Source: Arsenicicoccus sp. oral taxon 190 (lineage in GTDB: Bacteria; Actinomycetota; Actinomycetes; Actinomycetales; Dermatophilaceae). Taken from it: a stretch of DNA of 64,000 nt. Location of the stretch: assembly GCF_001189535.1 (NCBI RefSeq), contig NZ_CP012070.1, positions 310,001 through 374,000 of the forward strand, read 5' to 3'. Under the pieces are notes generated by a model. That model searched no databases, had not been told where the DNA came from, and saw only the letters and a program-made list of their open reading frames with translations. The position numbers and the translations under genes are program-made. Shown here one piece after another: positions 40,192 through 48,229 of the stretch (position 1 is the stretch's first letter; every line of letters begins with the position of its first letter).

Positions 40192-41232
40192 TCACTCTTG
40201 CGTGGATCGCGCCCACAGGTTGATGCCCGCGTCCACGGCGTCCTGGTCGATCTCCCGCAGCTCCTCGTCGGAGATGTCGAGGTGCTCCAGGGCGCCGAGA
40301 TTCTGGTCCAGCTGCTCCACGCTCGACGCTCCGACCAGCGTTGACGTCATCCGCGGGTCCCGCAGCACCCAGGCGAGGGCCAGCTGGGACAGGGTGCTGC
40401 CGCGGCGCTGCGCCACCCCCGCTAGCGCCCGCACGTGGGCCAGCGTCTGGTCGGACAGGTGGTCCTGGGACAGGGTGCTGGCAGTCCGGGCGGCCCGGCT
40501 GTCCTCCGGGATCCCGTCGAGGTAACGCTCCGTGAGGAGTCCCTGGGCCAGAGCGGTGAACGCAATACACCCCATACCCTGCTTTTCCAGCTCATCGAGG
40601 AGGTCCTCCTCGATCCACCGGTTGAGCATGGAGTAGGACGGCTGGTGGATCAGCAGCGGGGTGCCGAGGTCCCGGGCGATCTCGGCCGCCTCCCGGGTGC
40701 GGGCCGCGGAGTACGACGAGATCCCGACGTAGAGCGCCTTGCCCGACCGGACCGCGTGGTCCAGCGCCATCATGGTCTCCTCCACCGGGGTGTCCGGGTC
40801 GAAGCGGTGGCTGTAGAAGATGTCGACGTAGTCCAGCCCGAGCCGCTGCAGCGACTGGTCGAGGCTCGCGAGGACGTACTTGCGCGAGCCCCCGCCCTGG
40901 CCGTAGGGGCCGGGCCACATGTCGTAGCCCGCCTTGGTGGAGATGATCAGCTCGTCGCGCAGCCCGGCGAAGTCGTCGCGGAGGTACTCCCCCATGTGGA
41001 TCTCGGCCTGGCCGTAGGGCGGTCCGTAGTTGTTGGCCAGGTCGAAGTGGGTGATTCCGCGGTCGAAGGCCCGGCGCAGGATGGCCCGCTGGGTCTCCCG
41101 GGGCCGGTCGGTGCCGAAGTTCTGCCACAGGCCCAGCGAGATCACCGGCAGCTGCAGCCCGCTGGCGCCGGCCCGGCGGTAGATCATGTCGCCGTCGTAA
41201 CGGTCCTGGGCGGGGCGGTAGGCGTTCGTCAT
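40192..41232 (-). CDS. Aldo/keto reductase, YghZ/GPR type
   Basis: A 346-residue AKR, the exact length of E. coli YghZ (L-glyceraldehyde-3-phosphate/methylglyoxal reductase). MIYRRAGASGLQLPVISLGLW, ITHFDLANNYGPPYGQAE (catalytic Asp, Tyr), LIISTKAGYDMWPGPYG (Lys), VDIFYSHRFDPDTPVEET (His) and ALAWVLRDPRMTSTLVGAS (cofactor) are all present. NADPH-dependent detoxification of reactive aldehydes is the likely role. ATG 41232 gives the best family length. Stand-alone gene. Confidence 0.9.
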   Translation of the reverse strand: MTNAYRPAQDRYDGDMIYRRAGASGLQLPVISLGLWQNFGTDRPRETQRAILRRAFDRGITHFDLANNYGPPYGQAEIHMGEYLRDDFAGLRDELIISTKAGYDMWPGPYGQGGGSRKYVLASLDQSLQRLGLDYVDIFYSHRFDPDTPVEETMMALDHAVRSGKALYVGISSYSAARTREAAEIARDLGTPLLIHQPSYSMLNRWIEEDLLDELEKQGMGCIAFTALAQGLLTERYLDGIPEDSRAARTASTLSQDHLSDQTLAHVRALAGVAQRRGSTLSQLALAWVLRDPRMTSTLVGASSVEQLDQNLGALEHLDISDEELREIDQDAVDAGINLWARSTQE

Positions 41233-41293
41233 ACGACCATCAAAGCCCACGAAGGCCCGGGAAAGCCCGTTGGCGGGGGTCGCACCCCCGCCG

Positions 41294-42667
41294 TCAGCAC
41301 TCGATGACGTTGACGGCAAGGCCGCCGCGGGCGGTCTCCTTGTACTTCACCTTCATGTCGGCGCCGGTCTCGCGCATCGTCTTGACCACCTTGTCCAGGG
41401 AGACGATGTGCGTGCCGTCGCCGCGCAGCGCGGTGCGCGCCGCCGTGACGGCCTTGACCGCGGCGACGGCGTTGCGCTCGATGCAGGGGATCTGGACGAG
41501 CCCGCCGACCGGGTCGCAGGTCAGCCCGAGGTTGTGCTCCATGCCGATCTCGGCGGCGTTCTCGACCTGGCGGGGGGTGCCGCCGAGCACGGCCGCCATC
41601 CCGGCCGCAGCCATCGCGCACGCCGAGCCGACCTCGCCCTGGCAGCCGACCTCCGCCCCCGAGATCGAGGCGGTCTCCTTGATGATCATCCCGATGGCGG
41701 CCGCGGTCAGCAGGAACCTCACCACCCCGAGGTCGTCGGCCCCGGGCACGAACCGCACGTAGTAGTGCAGCACCGCGGGGATGATCCCGGCCGCCCCGTT
41801 GGTGGGGGCGGTGACGACGCGGCCGCCGGCGGCGTTCTCCTCGTTGACGGCGAGGGCGTAGAGCGTGATCCAGTCCAGCCCGCGCAGCGGGTCCTCGTTG
41901 CCCTGCTCCAGGCCCAGCCGCAGCGCCAGCTCGGGGGCCCGCCGCCGGACCCGCAGCCCGCCGGGCAGGACCCCCTCGGTGACGACGCCGTTGGCCACGC
42001 ACTCCTGCATGACCGCCCAGATGTGGAGCAGCCCCTCGTAGACCTCCGGGACGCTGCGCCAGGCCTGCTCGTTGTCCAGCATGACCTGCGCGATCGACCG
42101 GCCGGTCTCGTGGCAGATGGCCAGCAGCTCGTCACCGGTGCGGAAGGGGTGGGCGACCGCCGTGGTGTCCTCCACGATGCGGCGGACCCCGCTGCCGTCC
42201 TCGGTCACGACGAACCCGCCGCCCACGGAGTAGTAGGTGCGCCGCACCGGCTCTGCCAGTCCCTCGACCTCGGCCTCGCAGGTCATGCCGTTGGAGTGGC
42301 CCGGGAGCGAGCGCGTGCGGTGCATGACCAGGTCGGTGTCCTCGTCGAAGTCGATCTCGTGCCGCCCGAGCAGCGCGAGGCGCCGGGTGGCGCGCATCTC
42401 GTCCAGGCGCCCCTGCACCGAGCGCGGGTCGACGAGCTCGGGCGCCTCGCCGGACAGCCCCAGCAGCACCGCCTTGTCGCTGCCGTGACCGTGGCCGGTC
42501 GCCCCCAGCGAGCCGTAGAGCTCCACCCGCACGCGGCGCACCCGGTCGAGGAGCCCGTCGGCCTCCAGCCCCTGCGCGAACATCAGCGCCGCCCGCATCG
42601 GGCCGACGGTGTGCGAGCTCGACGGGCCGATGCCGACGGAGAAGAGGTCGAAGACGCTGAGGGCCAT
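41294..42667 (-). CDS. sdaA: L-serine ammonia-lyase (iron-sulfur type)
   Basis: A 457-residue single-chain enzyme. The beta domain starts MALSVFDLFSVGIGPSSSHTVGPMRAAL; the alpha domain has GAEVGCQGEVGSACAMAAAG, LTCDPVGGLVQIPCIERNAV, giving the Cys residues for the catalytic [4Fe-4S] cluster. The C-terminal Cys (NVIEC) matches the tail Cys that enters the active site of the bacterial type. It deaminates L-serine to pyruvate and ammonia. Single gene, 65 bp from the divergent PHP gene. Confidence 0.95.
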   Translation of the reverse strand: MALSVFDLFSVGIGPSSSHTVGPMRAALMFAQGLEADGLLDRVRRVRVELYGSLGATGHGHGSDKAVLLGLSGEAPELVDPRSVQGRLDEMRATRRLALLGRHEIDFDEDTDLVMHRTRSLPGHSNGMTCEAEVEGLAEPVRRTYYSVGGGFVVTEDGSGVRRIVEDTTAVAHPFRTGDELLAICHETGRSIAQVMLDNEQAWRSVPEVYEGLLHIWAVMQECVANGVVTEGVLPGGLRVRRRAPELALRLGLEQGNEDPLRGLDWITLYALAVNEENAAGGRVVTAPTNGAAGIIPAVLHYYVRFVPGADDLGVVRFLLTAAAIGMIIKETASISGAEVGCQGEVGSACAMAAAGMAAVLGGTPRQVENAAEIGMEHNLGLTCDPVGGLVQIPCIERNAVAAVKAVTAARTALRGDGTHIVSLDKVVKTMRETGADMKVKYKETARGGLAVNVIEC

Positions 42668-42732
42668 GCCGCGACGGTATGTGACCTGCGCCGGGCGCAC
42701 CAACCTGCCCCGCCCGGTGCGACGATGGCCGT

Positions 42733-43830
42733 ATGCCGAAGCCCGCCGCCCGTCCTCGCCACGGCTCCGCCTCGCTCACCCCCATCACCGCCGAGCTGAC
42801 CCCCGACGTCGCCGGTGTGGTGCTGGCGCTGCGCCGGATCTCGTTCCTGCTGGAGCGGGCGCTGGAGTCGTCCTACCGCATCAAGGCCTTCCGTGGCGCC
42901 GCCGCCGCCCTGGGCGCGCTGACCGACGAGGAGCTGGCCGCGCGCGCCCAGGCCGGGACGCTGCAGGAGCTCCCGGGCATCGGCAAGGGCAGCGAGGCGA
43001 TCGCGCTGGCGGTGCTGCGTGGCGAGTCGCCCGCCTACCTGGACCAGCTCGAGGAGCGCCAGGCCGCGCCGCTCGCCCACGACGGCGCCGAGCTGGCCGC
43101 CCTGCAGCGTGGCGACCTGCACAGCCACAGCGACTGGTCCGACGGCGGCTCGCCCATCGACGAGATGGTGATGACGGCCATCGAGCTGGGTCGGGAGTAC
43201 CAGGTCCTCACCGACCACTCCCCCCGCCTCACCGTCGCCAACGGCCTGTCCCCCGCCCGGCTGCGGCGCCAGCTCGGGGTCGTCGAGGGCATCAACCAGA
43301 TCGTGCCGGACGACTTCCGCCTGCTCAGCGGCATCGAGGTCGACATCCTCGACGACGGGTCCCTGGACCAGGAGCCCGACCTGCTCGAGGAGCTGGACGT
43401 CGTCGTCGCCTCGGTGCACTCCAAGCTCAAGATGGAGAGCGCCGCCATGACCCGCCGGATGGTCACCGCCGTCAGCAACCCCCGCACCAACGTGCTGGGG
43501 CACTGCACCGGCCGGCTCGTGACCGGGGGCCGGGGCAAGCGGCCACAGTCGTCCTTCGACGCCCGCGCGGTCTTCGAGGCCTGCGCCGAGCACGACGTCG
43601 CCGTGGAGATCAACTCCCGCCCCGAGCGGCAGGACCCACCGGACGACCTGATCCAGCTGGCGCTGGAGATCGGTTGCCTCTTCGCGATCGACACCGACGC
43701 GCACGCCCCGGGCCAGCTGGACTTCCAGCAGCTGGGGGCGGAGCGCGCCTGGCACCTGGACGTCCCCGCGGAGCGCGTCGTGACCACGTGGCCCCGGGAG
43801 CGGCTGGTGGAGTGGGCGGCGCAGCGCTGA
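42733..43830 (+). CDS. HhH-PHP domain phosphoesterase (PolX C-terminal-like, no polymerase)
   Basis: A 365-residue protein. Residues about 30-110 have a PolX-like 8-kDa region with the helix-hairpin-helix LQELPGIGKGSEAIAL. Residues about 120-355 are a PHP metallophosphoesterase: GDLHSHSDWSDGG (HxH), YQVLTDHSPR, GIEVDIL, VVASVHSKL, NVLGHCTG and AIDTDAHAPGQ contribute the metal ligands. The nucleotidyltransferase of PolX is missing. Likely a DNA-end or nucleotide phosphatase/exonuclease in repair. Its start lies in a 22-bp word shared with the terminator at 36042. Confidence 0.85.
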   Translation: MPKPAARPRHGSASLTPITAELTPDVAGVVLALRRISFLLERALESSYRIKAFRGAAAALGALTDEELAARAQAGTLQELPGIGKGSEAIALAVLRGESPAYLDQLEERQAAPLAHDGAELAALQRGDLHSHSDWSDGGSPIDEMVMTAIELGREYQVLTDHSPRLTVANGLSPARLRRQLGVVEGINQIVPDDFRLLSGIEVDILDDGSLDQEPDLLEELDVVVASVHSKLKMESAAMTRRMVTAVSNPRTNVLGHCTGRLVTGGRGKRPQSSFDARAVFEACAEHDVAVEINSRPERQDPPDDLIQLALEIGCLFAIDTDAHAPGQLDFQQLGAERAWHLDVPAERVVTTWPRERLVEWAAQR

Positions 43831-43895
43831 GCCGGGTCGGGGGCTGGGCGGGGCTGGTGCCGTCGCCCGATTAGGAGTTGGCGACGGGTGTCCCC

Positions 43896-43901
43896 TATGC
43901 T
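43896..43901 (+). promoter_or_regulatory. Possible -10 box of the tRNA cluster promoter
   Basis: TATGCT at 43896-43901 lies about 65 bp before tRNA-Glu in the low-complexity gap after the PHP gene. TTGGCG at 43879 is too close (about 12 bp) to be a standard -35 partner. It is the best candidate only. Confidence 0.25.
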
Positions 43902-43965
43902 TTCGGAGTCCTCGACGGGCTCGAGCTACTAGAGCGCTAGCGGCAGAGGGCCCGATGAGATTCGG

Positions 43966-44038
43966 GTCCCCATCGTCTAGCGGCCTAGGACCCCGCCCTT
44001 TCACGGCGGTAGCACGGGTTCGAATCCCGTTGGGGATA
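43966..44038 (+). tRNA. tRNA-Glu (anticodon TTC)
   Basis: Acceptor GTCCCCA/TGGGGAT, anticodon stem CCGCC/GGCGG with loop CTTTCAC, T arm with TTCGAAT. Discriminator A at 44038; CCA not encoded. First of three tRNA genes in one run. Confidence 0.97.
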
Positions 44039-44115
44039 CAGAGCATGTACGATGGACGAGCTGGCCACGGCCAGCGAGGTTGTCGGAGTGCTTGAGGTAG
44101 TCACTCCTCACCATT

Positions 44116-44192
44116 GGCCCCGTAGCGCAGTTGGTTAGCGCGCCGCCCTGTCACGGCGGAGGTCGCCGGTTCGAGCCCGGTCGGGGTCGCCA
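44116..44192 (+). tRNA. tRNA-Asp (anticodon GTC)
   Basis: Acceptor GGCCCCG/CGGGGTC, anticodon stem CCGCC/GGCGG with loop CTGTCAC, T arm with TTCGAGC; G discriminator at 44189, the Asp identity base. The 3' CCA (44190-44192) is encoded, unlike in the Glu and Lys genes of this window. Confidence 0.97.
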
Positions 44193-44248
44193 GTCTCTCT
44201 CGCAGAGACGTCGCGACAGCTCGAGGCACTGCCTCGGCGGTCTCGCGA

Positions 44249-44325
44249 GGCCAGGTAGCTCAGTTGGTACGAGCGTCCGACTGAAAATCGGAAGGTCGGC
44301 GGTTCGACCCCGCCCCTGGCCACCA
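44249..44325 (+). tRNA. tRNA-Phe (anticodon GAA)
   Basis: Acceptor GGCCAGG/CCTGGCC, anticodon stem TCCGA/TCGGA with loop CTGAAAA, T loop TTCGACC on a GGCGG/CCGCC stem. A discriminator at 44322 and an encoded CCA (44323-44325). Confidence 0.97.
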
Positions 44326-44330
44326 CCCAG

Positions 44331-44366
44331 AGCCCCAGGTCAGATCCCGGTCTGACGCTGGGGCTT
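44331..44366 (+). terminator. Terminator of the tRNA-Glu/Asp/Phe transcript
   Basis: AGCCCCAG-GTCAGA and TCTGAC-G-CTGGGGCT pair into a stem of about 14 bp with a 6-nt loop (TCCCGG) and one bulge, directly after the tRNA-Phe CCA end. Confidence 0.8.
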
Positions 44367-44402
44367 CGTCGTGCCCGCAGCGGGAGCGCCCTGCGTCGCG
44401 CC

Positions 44403-44542
44403 GACCATAACCACCCCCTGGGGACACCTTGTGGTCGCCCGGGGCGCCATACCGACCACAACCACACCCCCGGGACACCTTGTGGCCGCCAGCGGGCGCC
44501 ATACCGACCACAACCACACCCCTGGGACACCTCGTGATCGCC
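44403..44542. repeat. Three tandem copies of a 51-52 bp hairpin-forming repeat
   Basis: Copies begin at 44403, 44454 and 44506. Each contains GACCAYAACCAC, then a CCCC/GGGG turn and ACACCTTGTGGYC, so each unit folds into an imperfect stem. The third is most decayed (CTCGTGATC). The unit also contains GGCGCCATACC joints between copies. It is non-coding, between the tRNA terminator and the kinase 3' end, and its meaning is unknown. Confidence 0.8.
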
Positions 44543-44562
44543 GAGCACCGCCGGAGCACAGG

Positions 44563-46140
44563 TCAGGCGGCCGGCAGCTGCCCCTGCACCTGCTCGGTCG
44601 CGGCCGCGATGGCCTGCCGGGTCTCCGGCGAGAGCGCGTCACCCTGGCCGTCGATCACCCCGGTCAGCTGACCCAACGCCGCCTGGGCGCCCGAGCCGTC
44701 CTGCTTGTCGATCGCCTTGCGGACGTCCCGGAGGGACGCCGAGGCCTCCTTCGCGGCGTCCTTGGGCAGCCCCGCGCCGTCGACGGTGCTCTGCAGCGCC
44801 TGCGCGGCCGAGGAGGCGCCGGGCCAGCTCGGGGTGGGCGTCGCCGAGGCGGTGGGGGCCGTGGTCGCGGGCGGCGGGGTGGTCGCGGTGGTGGCTGGCG
44901 CCGTCGTGGTCGGCGCCGGGGTGATGCTCGTGGTGGGCGGCGTCGTCGGGGCGCTCGTCGGGGGCGTGCTCGCCACGGACGTGGACGGGCGGGACGACGA
45001 CGGGGTCGGGGTGGTCGTGGCGGTCGCCGTCACGGTGCGCGTGGTGCCGGTCGGCGTCGGCGTCGGGCTGGTGCTGCGCCCCGGCCCCAGCACGAACCAC
45101 CACATGGCGGCGACCGTGGCGGCGAGCAGCAGCACGAGGAACCACAGCGCCCCTGTCCCGCGCCGGCGTGGCGCCCGAGCGGGCGGGTCGGCATACGCCG
45201 CCACCGGGGCCGAGCTGGTGCGGGTGCGCGGCTCCTCGCGCGCAGGCACGGGCGGCAGGACGGTGGTGGCTGCGGCCGCACCCGCCGCCGGCAGCACCGT
45301 CGTCTCCGGCGCCGCGCCCCGGCGGATCGCCGCGATGCGCCCGGCCACGTCGGAGGCGCTCGCCGGCCGGTCCTCGGGCCGCTTGGCCAGCAGCTGGGCC
45401 ACGAGCGCGTCGACCGCGGGCGGGATCCCGGGGCGGCGGTCGGAGGGACGGGGCGCCGGCGTGCTGAGGTGGTGGTGCAGCACCGACAGCGGGTGCTCGC
45501 CCTCGAAGGGCGGCTCCCCGGTGAGCAGCGTCATCAGGACGCACCCCAGCGAGTAGAGGTCGCTCTGCGGGGTGGCCGTGCTGCCCGTGGCCTGCTCCGG
45601 CGACAGGTAGGGGGCGCTCCCGATCACGGTGGCCGTCGCGGTCAGCTGGCTGGTGCGGGCCTGGTCCAGCCGGGCGATGCCGAAGTCCACCATCTTGAGG
45701 GTGCCGCGCTGGTCGAGCATCAGGTTGCTCGGCTTGACGTCACGGTGCACGACCCCGGCCCGGTGGGCCGCGCCCAGCGCGGACGCCACGGCCTGGGCGT
45801 AGTCGAGGGCCCGGTCCACCGGCAACGGCCCCTCCGCGCGAACGAGCTCCTCCAGGCTGGGGCCGCTCAGCAGCTCCATGACGAGGTAGGCCGTCGACCC
45901 GTCCACCCCGTTGTCGAAGATCGTCACGATGTTGGGGTGGGAGAGCGCCGCCGTCGCGTGCGCCTCCTGCTGGAAGCGCTGGGCCGCGATCTCGTCACCG
46001 CTGGAGGCGAGGTCGACCGTCTTGACCGCCACCTGCCGTTGCAGACGGGTGTCGATCGCCGACCACACCTGGCCCATCCCCCCGCGGCCGATCTGCCGGT
46101 CCAGGCGGTAGCGGCCTGCGAGCACCGTGTCTCCACTCAT
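44563..46140 (-). CDS. Membrane-anchored Ser/Thr protein kinase, PknB type
   Basis: A 525-residue kinase. YRLDRQIGRGGMGQVWSA is the ATP loop, VAVKTVDL the Lys, HRDVKPSNLML the catalytic loop, KMVDFGIARL the DFG and VIGSAPYLSPEQA the activation segment end (residues 1-270). A juxtamembrane stretch, one membrane helix near residue 335 (LWFLVLLLAATVAAMWWFVL), a long Thr/Pro/Ser-rich external linker and a small helical C-terminal domain follow. No PASTA repeats, so it is not PknB itself. The C-terminal domain may be the sensor; ligand unknown. Confidence 0.93.
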   Translation of the reverse strand: MSGDTVLAGRYRLDRQIGRGGMGQVWSAIDTRLQRQVAVKTVDLASSGDEIAAQRFQQEAHATAALSHPNIVTIFDNGVDGSTAYLVMELLSGPSLEELVRAEGPLPVDRALDYAQAVASALGAAHRAGVVHRDVKPSNLMLDQRGTLKMVDFGIARLDQARTSQLTATATVIGSAPYLSPEQATGSTATPQSDLYSLGCVLMTLLTGEPPFEGEHPLSVLHHHLSTPAPRPSDRRPGIPPAVDALVAQLLAKRPEDRPASASDVAGRIAAIRRGAAPETTVLPAAGAAAATTVLPPVPAREEPRTRTSSAPVAAYADPPARAPRRRGTGALWFLVLLLAATVAAMWWFVLGPGRSTSPTPTPTGTTRTVTATATTTPTPSSSRPSTSVASTPPTSAPTTPPTTSITPAPTTTAPATTATTPPPATTAPTASATPTPSWPGASSAAQALQSTVDGAGLPKDAAKEASASLRDVRKAIDKQDGSGAQAALGQLTGVIDGQGDALSPETRQAIAAATEQVQGQLPAA

Positions 46141-46220
46141 GCCCGCCATTGTCCCGCATCCTCCTGCCGAGATGGTCGACCCTGCCCGGGTGGGCGGAAC
46201 CGGACGCGTCGCGACGGCTG

Positions 46221-46994
46221 CTACAGGGCCAGGACCGCAGCGCCCAGCGCGACGATCCAGGAGGTGAAGCTGCCGACCAGGAAGTACTCCGTCACGGCGT
46301 CGATGCGCTGCCCCTGGGCCCGCTGGGCCTGCAGCTCGGGAAACCGCAGGATCCCCTTGGCGGCCACGACGACGGACGCCGCCGTCCACTGCCCCGCGAG
46401 CGCGAGCCCCACCACGAAGACCCGCTCCATCGGGCCGAGCCAGCGACCGCCGCGCAGCACCCCGGGCTCGCTGTGGGCGCCGGCGGCGTCGAGCACGAGC
46501 CGGACTACGACGTTGGCCGTGCCGACCTGCACCAGCATCGCGGCGAGGACCATGACGGCCCGCGTGGGCGGGACCGCCGCGAGCCGGGGGAGGCCGAGGC
46601 CGTGCCACCACGTGGCGACCGGGCCGGCCACCGGCGGGTCCACCCCGGCCACGGCGAAGCCGACCGCGACGGCCACCAGCAGCGCCGACAGCGCGGCCAC
46701 CCGGGAGCGACGAGCGCGGCGGGACAGGGCCGGCGCCTGGTCGTACCTGGTGCGGCCCCCGGCTGCCACGGCGGTGACCGAGGTGCGGGTCCACGCGACC
46801 AGGGCGAGCAGCATGAGCGGCAGCGATACCAGCCGTGGGCCGGCGCCCAGCCCCAGCAGCGGCCAGCCGAGCAGCAGCACCGGGACGGAGGCCAGCAGCG
46901 GCCACCACCACGGGCGCCGCCCGGTGAGCTCGGCGCCGGGGCGCAGCAGGTCCCCCGCGCCGAGCGCCAGCAACCACAGGGCCAGGTAGGTCAT
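46221..46994 (-). CDS. SatE-like membrane protein
   Basis: A 257-residue protein with about six membrane helices. The conserved end KGILRFPELQAQRAQGQRIDAVTEYFLVGSFTSWIVALGA matches the membrane partner often found beside SatD. Function is unknown; in Streptococcus mutans SatE is part of the secretion and acid tolerance (sat) operon. The start ATG 46994 is 9 nt after the SatD-like stop on the same strand, so they form an operon. Confidence 0.72.
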   Translation of the reverse strand: MTYLALWLLALGAGDLLRPGAELTGRRPWWWPLLASVPVLLLGWPLLGLGAGPRLVSLPLMLLALVAWTRTSVTAVAAGGRTRYDQAPALSRRARRSRVAALSALLVAVAVGFAVAGVDPPVAGPVATWWHGLGLPRLAAVPPTRAVMVLAAMLVQVGTANVVVRLVLDAAGAHSEPGVLRGGRWLGPMERVFVVGLALAGQWTAASVVVAAKGILRFPELQAQRAQGQRIDAVTEYFLVGSFTSWIVALGAAVLAL

Positions 46995-47003
46995 CGGGTC
47001 ACC

Positions 47004-47777
47004 TCACGCGCTCGGGACAGGTCGGCGCAGGATCGCGTGGGCCTCCTTGACCGCTGCCAGGCCCCCACGGCTGATCAGCTGGGACACGGCGGACTGGGTG
47101 ATGCCCTCCTGCTCAGCCACCATTGTCTGCGTCAGGTCTGACATGACCCCCCGCAGCACGCGCAGCGGCCGGTCGTCGAGGTGCGACACCAGCTCGTCCC
47201 GCAGCACCAGCAGAGCCTGTATGGCGCTCGCCGACGGCCACCCGTCCGGTTGCTGCCCCGCCTCAGCACCGCTGACCCCGGCCCCGCCACCGCCGCCCCC
47301 GGCCTCAGCACCGGCGGCACCGCGGCCCCGCTCCCCCTCGAGGTACCACGTCCGGCAGCCGCGGGTCGCTGGGCTCCCGGCTCGTCGCTCCGCCTCCTCG
47401 ATGGCCGCCCGGGCGGCCCACCAGGCCGAGCCGTCCTGCAGGGCGGGGGTCCGGGACGCGTCGATGACCCGCACCTCGCCGCGCCCGATCCCGCAGCGCA
47501 CGTCCTGCGCCGGCAGCAGCGCGAGCCGGACCAGCAGGGAGGCGAGCACGGCGTCCCCGGCCGTGGCGTAGACGCCCTGGAACTCGTCGGCCACCGTCAC
47601 GACCAGGGGGTCGAGCGGTGGCACGAGATCGTCGACCCAGGACAGCGCCGCGGTCAGCCGCTGGTGCAGGTCCCCGCGATCGGGGGCAGCGCGGGAGGCG
47701 ACGAGGTCGCCGAGCAGGGCGACGGCGTCATACGCGCCGGTGAAGGGCGCGCTGGGGGTGGGCACGGCAGCAGCCAT
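47004..47777 (-). CDS. SatD-family protein with C-terminal helix-turn-helix
   Basis: A 257-residue protein. AVALLGDLVASRAAPDRGDLHQRL, VTVADEFQGVYA and VRCGIGRGEVRVIDASRTPALQDGSAWWAARAAIEEAE are SatD hallmarks (GDxxxSR... DEFQ... GxGG pattern). The last 60 residues (LTQTMVAEQEGITQSAVSQLISRGGLAAVKEA) form an HTH, so it likely binds DNA, perhaps the palindrome just upstream. A Gly-rich insert (about residues 160-180) separates the halves. Function of SatD proteins is unknown. Confidence 0.82.
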   Translation of the reverse strand: MAAAVPTPSAPFTGAYDAVALLGDLVASRAAPDRGDLHQRLTAALSWVDDLVPPLDPLVVTVADEFQGVYATAGDAVLASLLVRLALLPAQDVRCGIGRGEVRVIDASRTPALQDGSAWWAARAAIEEAERRAGSPATRGCRTWYLEGERGRGAAGAEAGGGGGGAGVSGAEAGQQPDGWPSASAIQALLVLRDELVSHLDDRPLRVLRGVMSDLTQTMVAEQEGITQSAVSQLISRGGLAAVKEAHAILRRPVPSA

Positions 47778-47790
47778 GACCCCAGAATAT

Positions 47791-47828
47791 CTGATAATCA
47801 GGCTTCTATCAGTCTATGACTGATAGAA
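47791..47828. promoter_or_regulatory. Palindromic operator before the satD-like gene
   Basis: A perfect inverted repeat, TTCTATCAG (47804-47812) and CTGATAGAA (47820-47828) with a 7-nt spacer, and a second palindrome CTGATAATCAG at 47791-47801, share the core CTGAT/ATCAG. They are 13-50 bp ahead of ATG 47777 and just past the end of bldC, in an AT-rich patch. Likely autoregulatory site for the HTH of the SatD-like protein. Confidence 0.65.
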
Positions 47829-47833
47829 CGTCC

Positions 47834-48052
47834 TCAGGACGCGACGTGGCCGACCCGTCCACCGTCGGAGACGCCGTCCAGAAGCTGCCGGATCTCGCTC
47901 TCCCGGTACCGCCGATGACCCCCCAGCGTGCGGATGGAGTTGAGCTTGCCGGCCTTCGCCCAGCGGGTGACCGTCTTGGGGTCGACCCGGAACAGCTCAG
48001 CGACCTCGGCGGGCGTCAGCAGCTTCTCGCTGTCCTGCTCCCGGTGCGGCAT
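47834..48052 (-). CDS. bldC: BldC-type MerR-like transcriptional regulator
   Basis: A 72-residue protein made of one winged helix-turn-helix: EKLLTPAEVAELFRVDPKTVTRWAKAGKLNSIRTLGGHRRYRESEIRQLL. This is near identical in pattern to Streptomyces BldC (68 aa), which binds head-to-tail on direct repeats and controls development or secondary functions. Conserved in non-sporulating Actinobacteria too. ATG 48052 is preferred, since sequence further upstream is not BldC-like. The transcription end abuts the satD operator. Confidence 0.93.
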   Translation of the reverse strand: MPHREQDSEKLLTPAEVAELFRVDPKTVTRWAKAGKLNSIRTLGGHRRYRESEIRQLLDGVSDGGRVGHVAS

Positions 48053-48209
48053 GTGTTCTCCCCGTACTCGTCGAGGCACGGCGACCTCGCGTCCTGATGG
48101 ACCTCTCCCCCGGACCACAGCCCAGCCCGAGGTCACCCTCGGTAGTTGGCGCTGGGAGCAGCCGGGTCCTGTTGCTCGCTGACGCTACTACGTAATGTGA
48201 CATTTGAGC

Positions 48210-48229
48210 GGTCTAAGTAAGAATAGACC
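48210..48229. promoter_or_regulatory. Inverted repeat in the bldC promoter region
   Basis: GGTCTA (48210-48215) and TAGACC (48224-48229) form a perfect 6-bp inverted repeat with an 8-nt AT-rich spacer. It lies about 160 bp upstream of the bldC start in the most AT-rich stretch nearby. Could be operator or -10/-35 related; no more can be said. Confidence 0.4.

Noticed and set aside
43966..44325. tRNA-Glu/Asp/Phe cluster as a genomic-island attachment site
   Set aside because: No integrase, no direct repeat of a tRNA 3' end was found downstream within the window.
44403..44542. Tandem units as a CRISPR array
   Set aside because: Units are contiguous and imperfect with no unique spacers, and no cas gene is near.
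44429..44671. ORFs encoding VVVVGMAP/GVWLWSVW repeats
   Set aside because: They are translations of the hairpin repeats; no ribosome site and no start consistent with a gene.
44371..46989. Very long open frame on the + strand across the kinase region
   Set aside because: Composition is an Arg/Gly/Pro shadow typical of antisense frames in high-GC DNA; the minus strand has a clear kinase and SatE-like protein in the same span.
47816..48097. Small + strand ORF starting in the satD operator
   Set aside because: It is antisense to bldC and has no ribosome site; the palindrome and bldC explain the DNA.
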